Program-made: the position numbers and the translations under genes
Assembly: GCF_003675855.1 (NCBI RefSeq)
Contig: NZ_RCIH01000002.1
Location: forward strand, 1-64,000
DNA from: Halostella salina
GTDB lineage: Archaea; Halobacteriota; Halobacteria; Halobacteriales; Natronoarchaeaceae
DNA: 64,000 nt
Direction: 5' to 3'
The notes under the pieces: generated by a model
The model's input: the letters and a program-made list of their open reading frames with translations, nothing else
What the model was told of the DNA's origin: nothing
The model's database searches: none
Shown here: positions 26,072-35,026 of the stretch, in pieces
Position numbering within the stretch: the first letter of the stretch is position 1
Layout of the letters: the number at the start of each line of letters is the position of its first letter

Positions 26072-27316
26072 ATGACAGTCCAGTCTCCTCTCCGGAAAGC
26101 TCTGCGATACTATCGAGAAAACGGTGCTTTCACGCTCGCCCAGTCGACGTTCAATTATCTCGGGTTTGCGGGTTGGCCCGTCGTGGGGAGGGCTATCGAC
26201 GCAGTGTATCCGAGATTCATTGTCCCCTCGGAGGAGCTCAAATCGGAGTACTGCTCCCAATATTGGGAGTTAGAGGACGATCTTGATGGACTCCACTACG
26301 GCCTCAACGAGAAGATCGCACCACTCCAAGACGATCCCTTACTCTCCTATAACTACTATCCGCGATTTGCGTTCAAACAGCCGTTCGTTGCTGAGGTGCC
26401 GAACATCTCCGTCGCCGGTCCCTACGCGAGCGCATTCACGGATGACGGGAAGGTCCTCCTCGACCCGCACAATTCGTTCACGCCGGGGGCTGGCTGGCGC
26501 ACGGGTGGTGCGATCAAGACGGCCATCTCGGACGTACCACTTACCGTCGGAACCGCATTGCTTCGTGGGCATGCCCCGGAACCGACACGGACGGTCCCTA
26601 TCGCGGCGCTCGTCCACGACTATTGGGGCAACTTCTATCACTGGACGCTCGAAGAATTGCTCAAGCTCCGGGGTGTCCAGCAGTACGAACAGACAACGGG
26701 CCGCGAGGTCCCGATTATTATTCCGTCGGACCCGAAACCGTACATCACTGAATCGCTCAGGTTGCTCGGCTACGACGAAGACGACTACATCGAGTGGGAC
26801 GGAGAGCCGTTAGGCGTCAAGCAACTGGTCGTGCCGTCGTTCCCGGATCCCACGCCACGCGCGATCGAGTGGCTACGGAACGAGATCACCAGCGGAATTG
26901 ATCTATCGGACGAGACCAGTCCTGACTGGGTGTACGTCTCCAGACAGAACGCAAGTAAGAGGCGCGTGGTCAACTATGAGGAGGTACTGCCGGTGCTGGA
27001 GCAGTACGGTGTGCAGCCAGTAGAATGTGAGACGCTCTCGTTGGAGAAGCAGATTCGGTTGTTCAGTGGTGTAGACGGAATCATCGGCCCACATGGGGCA
27101 GGATTGACTGGGATGATTTGGGGGTCGGATATCCGCGTTGTCGAGGTGTTCAACAACGTTGTGAAGGGTCCATATTACGTATTGGCACACGTCCTCGGAC
27201 ACGACTATACGGCACTTTCAGCGGATCCTGTCGGAGATGCACACAGTGAGCGAGAAAGAGATGTACATATTGAACCAAACAAATTAGCCGAGACGCTTGA
27301 TCGGCGTACAAATTGA
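26072..27316 (+). CDS. GT61 family glycosyltransferase
   Basis: A 414-residue enzyme with the DUF563/GT61 pattern: HDYWGNFYHWTLEELLKLRG near residue 195, VPIIIPSDPKPYITESLRLL, WVYVSRQNASKRRVVNYEEV, and GPHGAGLTGMIW near 345. The GTG at 26069 directly precedes the chosen ATG at 26072. GT61 includes beta-1,2-xylosyltransferases of plants and animals. A UDP-xylose synthase lies 5 kb upstream, so xylose transfer is a reasonable idea but not proven. The codon composition is GC-rich, in contrast to the AT-rich genes that follow. Probably cytoplasmic, membrane-associated. Confidence 0.8.
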   Translation: MTVQSPLRKALRYYRENGAFTLAQSTFNYLGFAGWPVVGRAIDAVYPRFIVPSEELKSEYCSQYWELEDDLDGLHYGLNEKIAPLQDDPLLSYNYYPRFAFKQPFVAEVPNISVAGPYASAFTDDGKVLLDPHNSFTPGAGWRTGGAIKTAISDVPLTVGTALLRGHAPEPTRTVPIAALVHDYWGNFYHWTLEELLKLRGVQQYEQTTGREVPIIIPSDPKPYITESLRLLGYDEDDYIEWDGEPLGVKQLVVPSFPDPTPRAIEWLRNEITSGIDLSDETSPDWVYVSRQNASKRRVVNYEEVLPVLEQYGVQPVECETLSLEKQIRLFSGVDGIIGPHGAGLTGMIWGSDIRVVEVFNNVVKGPYYVLAHVLGHDYTALSADPVGDAHSERERDVHIEPNKLAETLDRRTN

Positions 27317-27410
27317 TTCAGTACTTTGTTTAGATAACCATATTTAGATTATGTAGAATTGGGACTCGCTATAGACCGGTCGAAGATATTCATATCCCTG
27401 AATCCATAAT

Positions 27411-27644
27411 GTGAAGAAAAGTATTATCGTTATGATAGAAGGTGGCTCTATGGTCAGTTCCGAATTATATCTTGATTACCTCCCATCTCAGGTTGTCCGG
27501 GTAGATGAGATCACTGATGTTGGTAGTGGTATGTCTCCTTGTTATCATATACAAAGGGAGTCAGATGTTTGGACTTCAACATCTGCAGAAAGTCTTATTA
27601 ATAAAATAGTGGAACTAAAACAGAACTCTGGGTTGAACAGCTAA
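27411..27644 (+). CDS. Small hypothetical protein
   Basis: A 77-residue frame starting at GTG 27411. It is AT-rich (KKSIIVMIEGGSMVSSELYL ... SLINKIVELKQNSGLNS), with alternating strands and a C-terminal helix that look protein-like. No family recognised. It lies between the GT61 gene and a convergent GT8-like gene, with no obvious operon partner. It may be the remnant of a larger AT-rich gene brought in with the neighbouring island. Confidence 0.4.
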   Translation: MKKSIIVMIEGGSMVSSELYLDYLPSQVVRVDEITDVGSGMSPCYHIQRESDVWTSTSAESLINKIVELKQNSGLNS

Positions 27645-27677
27645 TCCCACTCAATCTTTATGTTTTTAATTCTTCTC

Positions 27678-28535
27678 TTACTCTAACATCCGCTTACCAG
27701 CTATTATCATTTGACCGACCCCCTCTTCTTTTCGTTTTTCATTGGCTCGTTTTAATAGATCTATTGTTCCAGATACACCAGTATCACGTATCTTGTACCA
27801 CATCGATTTTTTATTCGTTACAACTCGAAACGGGTATCTGTCAAATGTAATCACACGTCGCCCGGTGTTTCGATTAAGTCTCCGACTGAAGTCGTCGAGT
27901 TCCTTTTTCGAATACCCTTGATGATGGATGATTTTTACCTTCCCAGATGCATAGGATACATTCTTATTCATGAAATTGTATTCCGGAGTTAGAGTTAGAA
28001 TTTCAATTTCTGAGTTGTATAATGCCGATCGTAAGGCTGGTTGGTTATATTTGTAATTGAGTGACTCGTATGTTTCCTGCCAATGTTTGAAAAGTCCTCT
28101 GACTGACGGTGAATCATTAAATGCGATTACACCGCTATTATACTCTGGGAATGAATCAGGAATACTCAACCCATGTTCTTTATAAACATCCTCATTCCAC
28201 CAGTGGCGGGCATTATTATGTGCCATCGCCAGATCTCCACGATCAAGTAGATCAAATATTTCAGATATATTGCCACATATGTAGGTGTCTGCGTCCAAAT
28301 ATAGGTTCTTATCGTGTTTTATATGATCTTCAGTTAAAATACTATCACCAGCAACAGAGACTTCGCTATCTATATTTATTACGTTATCAAACACACCCTT
28401 TTCAATATCTTCGTCCGTATAGATTGTTATTGAGACATTAGGATTGTATTTCTTTAGACTTTTAGCAGAAACACGTGCGTGGCGAATGAAGGCATCGCCA
28501 GATGCGATATAAAACGCCCCTCTTGACATATCCAT
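27678..28535 (-). CDS. GT8-like glycosyltransferase
   Basis: A 285-residue (from 28535) GT-A fold enzyme: an N-terminal RGAFYIASGDAFIRHARVSA strand-helix, YTDEDIEKG, the DxD metal/nucleotide site in KNLYLDADTYICG, EYNSGVIAFNDSP, a Gln-Pro-Ala-Leu motif and the late histidine of IHHQGYSKKEL. It is strongly AT-rich (codons such as ATA and TTA), unlike the flanking aglM-aglF block. That marks it as recently acquired. ATG at 28529 is an alternative start. The donor and acceptor sugars cannot be predicted. It is convergent with the small gene at 27411 and divergent from the AlkP gene at 28598. Confidence 0.7.
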   Translation of the reverse strand: MDMSRGAFYIASGDAFIRHARVSAKSLKKYNPNVSITIYTDEDIEKGVFDNVINIDSEVSVAGDSILTEDHIKHDKNLYLDADTYICGNISEIFDLLDRGDLAMAHNNARHWWNEDVYKEHGLSIPDSFPEYNSGVIAFNDSPSVRGLFKHWQETYESLNYKYNQPALRSALYNSEIEILTLTPEYNFMNKNVSYASGKVKIIHHQGYSKKELDDFSRRLNRNTGRRVITFDRYPFRVVTNKKSMWYKIRDTGVSGTIDLLKRANEKRKEEGVGQMIIAGKRMLE

Positions 28536-28597
28536 ATATTTTCTGTCACACAGCAAAAAGCTTTCTGTGTTTAAGAATAGTATCTCTGCTAACCGAT

Positions 28598-29581
28598 ATG
28601 GTTTCAGGACGAATACATCGTGGACTAGAGGTGCTTCAAGAAGGAGGACTACTAAGCCTAAAGAGAGCTGTATTCAATAATCTCGCCCCTCGATACATTG
28701 GGAAAGTCCTCTCTTGTAACGGTCTGTATGGGGAAAACGTCTTTTCGAGGGACTGGGATGTTCTAATTCTACTGGATACCTGTCGTGTGGATGCGTTACA
28801 AGCAGTTGCTAACGAATATGAGTTCATAGCTGACGTGAATAGCATTCGCTCAGTTGGAGGTACATCAGCTGAATGGATGGCAAATACATTCACACAGAAA
28901 CATACAGAGACGATAAATGAGACAGCATATATAGCGAATAATGCTTTCGCTTCTAAGCTATTTAGCGAATCCGGATATTCTCTACCCGAGCTTCCATTTT
29001 GTAGCTGGAAGACAGTAGAAGAAAACGACTTCGGAAAGCTTGAGCATATTTGGAAATATGAACCCAAAGGAGAGGGAGGTGAGCTTGGACACTTAATGGG
29101 CCATACTCCACCACGCCCGGTAACAGATCGTGCTATATCTGTCATGAGAAACTCAGATTACGAGCGTGTTATCCTTCATTACAACCAGCCTCATAAGCCG
29201 TATACAGCAGACGCACTTGATGAAAACCGAGAACTGCAAGAGCACGAACATTTCCCATTTGACTATTTAAGAAGGGGAGGGAGTAAAGATACGGTATTCA
29301 ATTCCTATCTGAACAATCTTCGATATGTATTAGATGACGTAAAGCTACTGCTACAGAACATTGATGCGAATCGTGTCGCGATTAGTGCTGATCACGGGGA
29401 AGCGTTTGGTGAGTACTGTACGTATGAACATCCGTTTGGAAGTCTCAACCCAGTTGTACGCCTTGTTCCCTGGGTGATTACATCAGGAGAAGACGATAAA
29501 ACATATATACCCGAATTTGATCCCATTGAAAATACGGATAGAGATGTTGATGTACTACTTAACGCACTAGGATATACATGA
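28598..29581 (+). CDS. Alkaline-phosphatase-superfamily enzyme, paralog 3 (AT-rich)
   Basis: A 327-residue member of the same family: DWDVLILLDTCRVDAL (D60; Thr replaces the Ala before Cys-Arg), S90 in TSAEW, VILHYNQPHKPY, and VAISADHGEAFGEY. The N-terminal 50 residues carry an extra helix not present in paralogs 1 and 2. ATG at 28598 is preferred over the earlier in-frame start. AT-rich codon use shows that it belongs to the imported segment rather than arising by local duplication of the GC-richer copies. It ends in LLNALGYT, the shared tail. Confidence 0.7.
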   Translation: MVSGRIHRGLEVLQEGGLLSLKRAVFNNLAPRYIGKVLSCNGLYGENVFSRDWDVLILLDTCRVDALQAVANEYEFIADVNSIRSVGGTSAEWMANTFTQKHTETINETAYIANNAFASKLFSESGYSLPELPFCSWKTVEENDFGKLEHIWKYEPKGEGGELGHLMGHTPPRPVTDRAISVMRNSDYERVILHYNQPHKPYTADALDENRELQEHEHFPFDYLRRGGSKDTVFNSYLNNLRYVLDDVKLLLQNIDANRVAISADHGEAFGEYCTYEHPFGSLNPVVRLVPWVITSGEDDKTYIPEFDPIENTDRDVDVLLNALGYT

Positions 29582-29593
29582 TATAGGATGACG

Positions 29594-30388
29594 TCATTTG
29601 CTCATGTTTAAGGCGATCCTCCCTAAGTCAGAATAGTCATGTATTTCATAGGATATACCATTTAGTCGTTTATCAAATTCAGCTACTTGTGACTGATTAA
29701 GATGAATATCCTCAATATTTATTATATTTGGGCATATTTCATCTTCAAGAAAAGAATAGACGACCTTATCGTCCATACCTTCAGTATCAACTTGCAATAG
29801 ATCTACGTCATCAATAATGTCTGATTCGCTTATAATTCTAGAAGGTCGGTAAGTTTCCACTCTTACACCCTCTATTATTGACTCTGGTTTTGAATTTGAG
29901 TCGATATTATTTGATGCCCAACTAAGCAATTTATTTTTATCTGAAGTAGTAACACCAGTAGGGATTCTATAGTCCGGCCATTCATGCCCATACGATGCGT
30001 CGACATCAGACCAGTACTCTTCTTTGATCCTGTATAGTTTTATATAATCTTCATCTGAAAGTGTAACAGCTTTATTTAATATCTCGACAGACGGGTGGGA
30101 TTTGTAATTTTCTTTTAGATATGGAATGAGTTTTTCTTGAGGTTCGATTAGAATGACATTTATATTGTCTTTATTGTTTTTCACAAAATCAAATATGGGG
30201 TCGCCATATTTCCCATCATTAGCACCTACTTGAATTATATTTAAACTTCCTTTAACTGCCAGTCCTCCCCTTAGTATATTCATATAGAACTCAATGTTTT
30301 CATCATAACTATGGCCTAATCCAACCATTCTCAAGACACTCCTTGCTGTAGACTTTGACAGAGACAACACAGAACCAGATAGTTTCAT
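29594..30388 (-). CDS. FkbM family methyltransferase
   Basis: A 264-residue SAM-dependent methyltransferase. Motif I is IIQVGANDGKYGDPIF (residues 51-66), followed by VILIEPQEKLIPYLKENY, EILNKAVTLSD, and DLLQVDTEGMDDKVV with the acidic SAM-contact region. FkbM proteins O-methylate sugars and are common in surface glycan clusters. The gene is strongly AT-rich. It is convergent with the AlkP paralog 3, with 12 bases between stops. Acceptor unknown. Confidence 0.85.
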   Translation of the reverse strand: MKLSGSVLSLSKSTARSVLRMVGLGHSYDENIEFYMNILRGGLAVKGSLNIIQVGANDGKYGDPIFDFVKNNKDNINVILIEPQEKLIPYLKENYKSHPSVEILNKAVTLSDEDYIKLYRIKEEYWSDVDASYGHEWPDYRIPTGVTTSDKNKLLSWASNNIDSNSKPESIIEGVRVETYRPSRIISESDIIDDVDLLQVDTEGMDDKVVYSFLEDEICPNIINIEDIHLNQSQVAEFDKRLNGISYEIHDYSDLGRIALNMSK

Positions 30389-31441
30389 ACGAGACAGATT
30401 CTTAGTGGAACGACTAATATACTGTGATAGGTTGAATCCCCTAATCAGTATAGTTCAGTTAATTATATCTTTTCCAGTAATAATATTATCTAAGGCTTGG
30501 CCGGTCATGGTTGCCGCTCCAAATTCTATCAATAAGTTCGTGAAATAATACAGTACGTTAGGAGGAACGGGACCCACTGGCCACTATTCAATTAGATCAT
30601 TTATATTCGATAATATATACTGTCGCCAGTCTATGAGCAAAAACACACCAACGAATATCATCTCATCTGCACCATCGGTACCGGGATCGATTTCCTCGGG
30701 TAAGCAGTCGAGACACCACGTTTGTCGGGACGTCCACACACCCCCGTCGTACCACATCGCTTACATTCCTGTCGTGTCATCGTACTTAATACTCCGGTTA
30801 TACGAAGCGCAGGTTCGGCCTGTCTCGACACCGTTGAGCACCGCCGCCGGATCAGGCTTTGCCATCGATACTCACCTCCCGCCACTCATCGAGGTCAGTC
30901 CTCATGAGTGTCCATCCGGATTCGGAAGCTGGGTCATATCGCCTGTCGAGGGGTCCCCCTCGACCCGGACTCTACACTCCTCACCGACGGATACGGCTGA
31001 GCCACAGTGACCTCAACAGACGGTCTGTTCGACCGTTGTGACCCCGCAAATCCGGCCTTTCGCCACTAATGTGATCTTATCGGTAGCTACACATCTCCAG
31101 AAGATCACAGTTCAGGTTCTCACCGTAGTATTCGTTGACAAACTGCCGAGGGATTCGAAGGGTCTTGTATTCGTACCGGACCAAGACGCCACCGTTGAAC
31201 ACGAGGACTCGATGCGCTTGTAAATAATGGCTGGATTCCCCTTTGTCCCGTGGTTCTAATAGGCGATATCACGTCTGATAGAGGTGTTTCGATACTCTTG
31301 GCGGGTATCGCTGGGGGGTCTTCAAGAAGTACGATTTCCTCTTCACGGATCATCTCCTAGAGCTCGTCCTCAAACACACCCTCGTCAACAGAATATAATC
31401 GATATCAAGCGGGATATGGTAGCTTCTGGTGCCGTGAGGGA
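30389..31441. other. Gene-poor region of about 1 kb with coding debris
   Basis: No intact gene is visible. Bases 30389-30610 are AT-rich spacer. On the minus strand around 30650-30960 there are patches such as MTRQECKRCGTTGVCGRPDK, which look like a cysteine-rich fragment. Another patch is at 31077-31280. The frames are interrupted, so this is probably the junction where the AT-rich island was joined to older DNA. Confidence 0.4.
31077..31280 (-). pseudogene. C-terminal fragment of an unknown protein
   Basis: A minus-strand frame without a start codon reads RVLVFNGGVLVRYEYKTLRI, continues RQFVNEYYGENL and ends LLEMCSYR before a TAA at 31077. The amphipathic, hydrophobic pattern is that of real protein, but the 5' part is missing and the family is unknown. 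Confidence 0.3.
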
Positions 31442-32359
31442 CTAGAAATAACCCAGCGCTTCTAGTTTCTCTTCCCTGTCCACTCTTTCGCTCGCAGTGT
31501 CGTAATTGCTGGCAGTATACGTGTTCCTATCGGTAGCCGTCGTCTCCCACCACGGCACCTCTCGGACTGCCGGATGGATGTGATCCCGTGGATGCCCCCA
31601 GCGCCCCTTTTCACCCAGATAGTTGCCGTGGTCGGCCGTGATCACGACCTTCGATGCGTCGATGTTGTCAAGCAGTATCTCGAGATCGTCGAGCACCGGG
31701 GCGAGGTTCTCGCGATATGCCTCTCGTGCGGTGTCTGGGTCTATAGCGCCGGATTTCACCGCTGCCCACTCGGCCTCTTCTCGCTCTTCTCCGGGCTCGC
31801 CCTCCTGTGGACTGAATCCCGTGAATCGGCCAGCGTGTTTCCCGACCGGCGGCAGGTGTGGCTGCATGTAGTGAACGACGTACCGGTCGAACTCCCCGGT
31901 CCTGATTGCAGCTATCGCGCGGTCGGTCACCGGCCTCGGAGGGACGGTTTCGAGCTCTTCGTCCCACGCGTACTGCCAGACCCGATCCACGTCCCCCAGC
32001 GCGGATTTCGGGAGCTCGTTCGTGAAGACGTTGGCCGTGATGTACGCCGTCTCCGCGAGTGTCTCCTCCGGTGCAGACCCGAAGGTCCGCCGGATCCAAT
32101 CGGGCGACCACGAGCTCACACTCGTCGCTTTCTCGGGGTCCCCCAACCGGATCGAGTGGGAGGCGATCCGCTCGGCGGCGAGGTCGTACCGACACGCATC
32201 CAAGATGACGGCGACGTCCCAGTCTTCCTCGAATAGATATCTCGCCTTCCGCGGCGTGAAAACGAACTCGTCATACACTCCCTGAACGCGAAAATAGAGC
32301 CAGGTCGGGATCTGTGTGGGGTTTCGAACCCCTTTCGAAATGAGCCTTCCCGGGTCCAT
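31442..32359 (-). CDS. Alkaline-phosphatase-superfamily enzyme, paralog 4
   Basis: A 305-residue member: DWDVAVILDACRYDLA (D54), S85 in WSPDW, RYVVHYMQPHLPP, VVITADHGNYLGEKG and a KLEALGYF tail. The ATG at 32359 is preferred over a GTG at 32380, because the TATA box ATATATA at 32382-32388 is then about 26 bases upstream, as in leaderless haloarchaeal genes. It is GC-rich and divergent from the GT2 gene at 32445, with which it shares an 85-base promoter region. It is the most distant of the four paralogs. Confidence 0.7.
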   Translation of the reverse strand: MDPGRLISKGVRNPTQIPTWLYFRVQGVYDEFVFTPRKARYLFEEDWDVAVILDACRYDLAAERIASHSIRLGDPEKATSVSSWSPDWIRRTFGSAPEETLAETAYITANVFTNELPKSALGDVDRVWQYAWDEELETVPPRPVTDRAIAAIRTGEFDRYVVHYMQPHLPPVGKHAGRFTGFSPQEGEPGEEREEAEWAAVKSGAIDPDTAREAYRENLAPVLDDLEILLDNIDASKVVITADHGNYLGEKGRWGHPRDHIHPAVREVPWWETTATDRNTYTASNYDTASERVDREEKLEALGYF

Positions 32360-32444
32360 CACCTCGTTCTCATCTGTCACGATATATATGTGCTGTGGGA
32401 TACGGCTCTGTAGAATTTATAACCCAGGAAAGATATATCCGCGT

Positions 32445-33131
32445 ATGGAAATCGAACGCTGGCAGTCGGGGCCAAACCCCTCTATCTCTGTGGTTATCCC
32501 GACTGTTCCGTCTACGGACCATTCCGATGTCGTGGAGGAGCTGAAGGAACAGTCGTTCACGGAGGAATGGGAAATCCTAATAATCGTCGATGATGAGCCG
32601 ACAGACCGACGTTGTGAAGCGCGAAATACTGGACTCCGCGAATCGACAGCGGACATTGTTGCGCATACGGACGATGATGTTTCACCGCCTAGTGATTGGT
32701 TAGATAATATTCATACAGCGTTTGAAGCGGATGTCATTTGTGTTGAGGGACCTGTGCGAGGGGGGATGAACTACACGGGAACTGGTCTCTATCGTGGATG
32801 TAACATGGCGGTCCGTCGAAGTGAAGCACTAAGGGTAGGTGGATGGGATGAAGAATTCGCTGGGTGGCGTGACGATACAGAGTTCGGATGGCGTCTTGAG
32901 CGAGAAGGGGAGGGAAAATGTATATATGTGGACTCTCTCTTGATGCACCATCCGCCCAAACCAAGAACTGAACCAAGAATTGATCAAGAAATAATGCTCT
33001 ACAACCGATTCTCCAATAGATACCGGGATCGAGTACCCGGAAGTGCAAAAAAACATGCATTCATGTTCTTAGTGGAACGGCGTTTGGGGAGATATATATT
33101 GAATATTTTAAATAAAAATGGCATAAATTGA
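32445..33131 (+). CDS. GT2 family glycosyltransferase
   Basis: A 228-residue GT-A enzyme: ISVVIPTVPSTDHSDVVEEL, ILIIVDDEPTDRRCEARN, the DxD site in VAHTDDDVSPPSDW, GCNMAVRRSEALRVGGWDEEF, and a DDTEFGWRL acceptor/catalytic motif. A TATA box (TTTATAA, 32416-32422) lies 26 bases before the ATG at 32445. There is no TM segment, so it acts at the cytoplasmic face on a lipid-linked sugar. The end of the gene is more AT-rich than the start. Confidence 0.8.
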   Translation: MEIERWQSGPNPSISVVIPTVPSTDHSDVVEELKEQSFTEEWEILIIVDDEPTDRRCEARNTGLRESTADIVAHTDDDVSPPSDWLDNIHTAFEADVICVEGPVRGGMNYTGTGLYRGCNMAVRRSEALRVGGWDEEFAGWRDDTEFGWRLEREGEGKCIYVDSLLMHHPPKPRTEPRIDQEIMLYNRFSNRYRDRVPGSAKKHAFMFLVERRLGRYILNILNKNGIN

Positions 33132-33133
33132 TC

Positions 33134-35026
33134 TTATTTAGATACGAATGCTGTTGTTTCCCCATTCGAATAAACCCGGTCATGCATTGGTTGATATGGG
33201 GTTCCAACAAATACAAACTGCCGGCCACCTAACGAAAGACCATCTGCTGAGATCATGCCAGTTCGATTTGCAAGCTGAGAGTAGACGATCAAATCCCCTT
33301 GGTTTACGTCTGTCAGGTTGGCTTTTCCGGTATGCGGTCCAGTTCGTTCAATTGGGATCGATGTGGAAGGTTGAGTCAGTTGTATTAGGCTGACACCGTA
33401 GGTTTGGGCCCACCGATCTCCTTGTTCTCTCTGTTGCGTGTCGAATTGCCGAGAATGCGGTAAATCCTCGCTGACAGGTGATGTTGCCTTATCGGCGATT
33501 GGGGAGACCAGACTGGCCGTGGCGAAGGCAGTCACAAGAATGACGATAGCGATGCGTCCGCCGTTGATGGTAATGGTCCCCCCATTGAACACACCACGAC
33601 TGTCGATCACGTAGAATAGTGCTCCAACACAGATATTGAATCCGAAGAGTACGAGTAACCCGTAGAAACGTTGTGGTGCAGTATCTACCGAATTCGTCAG
33701 TAGACTCACAACCAGCAGAAGAGATATAGCACCGATCCAGGTGATGACGAAGTCATACTCCCATTCGCTCCGTTGGAACAACCAAACCGCACCGAGGATT
33801 GACAGTGTGAAGAGAATCGTCTGAGCAGCCGTACTGGCGATCAGTACATTGATTGCGAGTTCCGAATATCGTCCCGGTCCACCCGTGGCTGTCCCCGTTT
33901 CTGAGGATTGGACGACAGACAAAAGAAGTCCAGTAAACCGTCCCACTAGTGGTCCCTGGTGAATCGGATTGCCCATCACACTGAGGAGATACACAATGAC
34001 GAACAGAAGAGCATCTCTGGCAGATGTCATTGAAGCGTACTCTCGGGGTGTGATCTGGCTTGAAACAAATGTGAACGCACCGAGAACAATGAGAAGAATC
34101 ATCGCTGCTCCGGCACTAAACTGATGGCCGAATACGAGTGCAGGTATAATGAGGATGCCAATTATAACCCTTCTAATTGGTGGATTCGACAGATTCAACG
34201 ACTGATACAGTAGTACCCCAGTGCTACCCAAAAGCATAATCAGTACATAAAAGAAGTTCAGCTTGTTCGGATGCATACCACGACCAAGCATCCAGCTAGA
34301 TGTCACAAAGATGAGCGTGGCATAGAGCGCCATTCGCTGCGGTATTGAGGGGAAAAAGCGATCGAATAATGAGATCACCAAAACAGTACATACGAGTAAT
34401 AGTGTTGCGAGAAGAAAATATCCGAGTTGGGGCGACAATCCGGTAATGTGGGCAAATATCGCAGTATGAGCGAGGTGACCTGCGTAGATTGTCTGTCCAG
34501 TTAGGATGTTCCCCGTTGAGAGGATATGTGCTACACTTGGGATGTAAGCTCGTAACGTATCAGGACCGGCCATTCCAGCCGGAAATAAGAACTGACTGCT
34601 CCAATAAGTGAAAAATGATAACGATGCTATCTGCGGGACGATACTGTGCACCGACATTCCTCTAGCTATTTGATACGCAATAAGTCCAGAATAGCCTCCG
34701 AAGAGCACGTACAGGAGAGTGGGCCGCTGATACGTGTAGAATCGGAAGAGAATGATTATTGCGGTGGCATACAGACAAGCAAGGATTATTGGAATACGTC
34801 CATCTAACGGATCGTTTTCTGGTTTGATGGGTATCTCCGAGGGGAGGTAAAACCATTTCAGTAATAATCCGACAACACCGAGGAAACTGCCGATCGCTAA
34901 CCCGAGAACCGGACCAACAACTGACCAGAACTCTAAGGAAATAAAAATGTACAGCAACGACAACCCAACCACTAAGAGAAGAACTGTTGCGTATTTCCGA
35001 AGCCAGTGGATGACGTGATTAATCAT
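33134..35026 (-). CDS. Polytopic membrane protein, GT-C/polymerase-like
   Basis: A 630-residue protein with about 13-14 TM helices over the first 500 residues (for example 13-33, 40-57, 80-95, 100-120), then a C-terminal soluble domain (about 505-630) expected outside. The loop FLFPAGMAGPDTLRAYIPSV between early helices contains an acidic residue, as in GT-C enzymes, but I cannot match it to a named family. It could be a polyprenyl-phosphate-sugar-dependent glycosyltransferase or a polymerase. Its start overlaps the end of the GT4 gene by 8 bases, so the two are coupled. It is more AT-rich than the GT4 gene. Confidence 0.6.
   Translation of the reverse strand: MINHVIHWLRKYATVLLLVVGLSLLYIFISLEFWSVVGPVLGLAIGSFLGVVGLLLKWFYLPSEIPIKPENDPLDGRIPIILACLYATAIIILFRFYTYQRPTLLYVLFGGYSGLIAYQIARGMSVHSIVPQIASLSFFTYWSSQFLFPAGMAGPDTLRAYIPSVAHILSTGNILTGQTIYAGHLAHTAIFAHITGLSPQLGYFLLATLLLVCTVLVISLFDRFFPSIPQRMALYATLIFVTSSWMLGRGMHPNKLNFFYVLIMLLGSTGVLLYQSLNLSNPPIRRVIIGILIIPALVFGHQFSAGAAMILLIVLGAFTFVSSQITPREYASMTSARDALLFVIVYLLSVMGNPIHQGPLVGRFTGLLLSVVQSSETGTATGGPGRYSELAINVLIASTAAQTILFTLSILGAVWLFQRSEWEYDFVITWIGAISLLLVVSLLTNSVDTAPQRFYGLLVLFGFNICVGALFYVIDSRGVFNGGTITINGGRIAIVILVTAFATASLVSPIADKATSPVSEDLPHSRQFDTQQREQGDRWAQTYGVSLIQLTQPSTSIPIERTGPHTGKANLTDVNQGDLIVYSQLANRTGMISADGLSLGGRQFVFVGTPYQPMHDRVYSNGETTAFVSK

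Noticed and set aside
30633-31010. A 125-codon plus-strand frame in the gene-poor region
   Set aside because: Pro/Ser/His-rich composition without a domain or promoter. The opposite strand shows broken, more protein-like patches, so the region is treated as debris.
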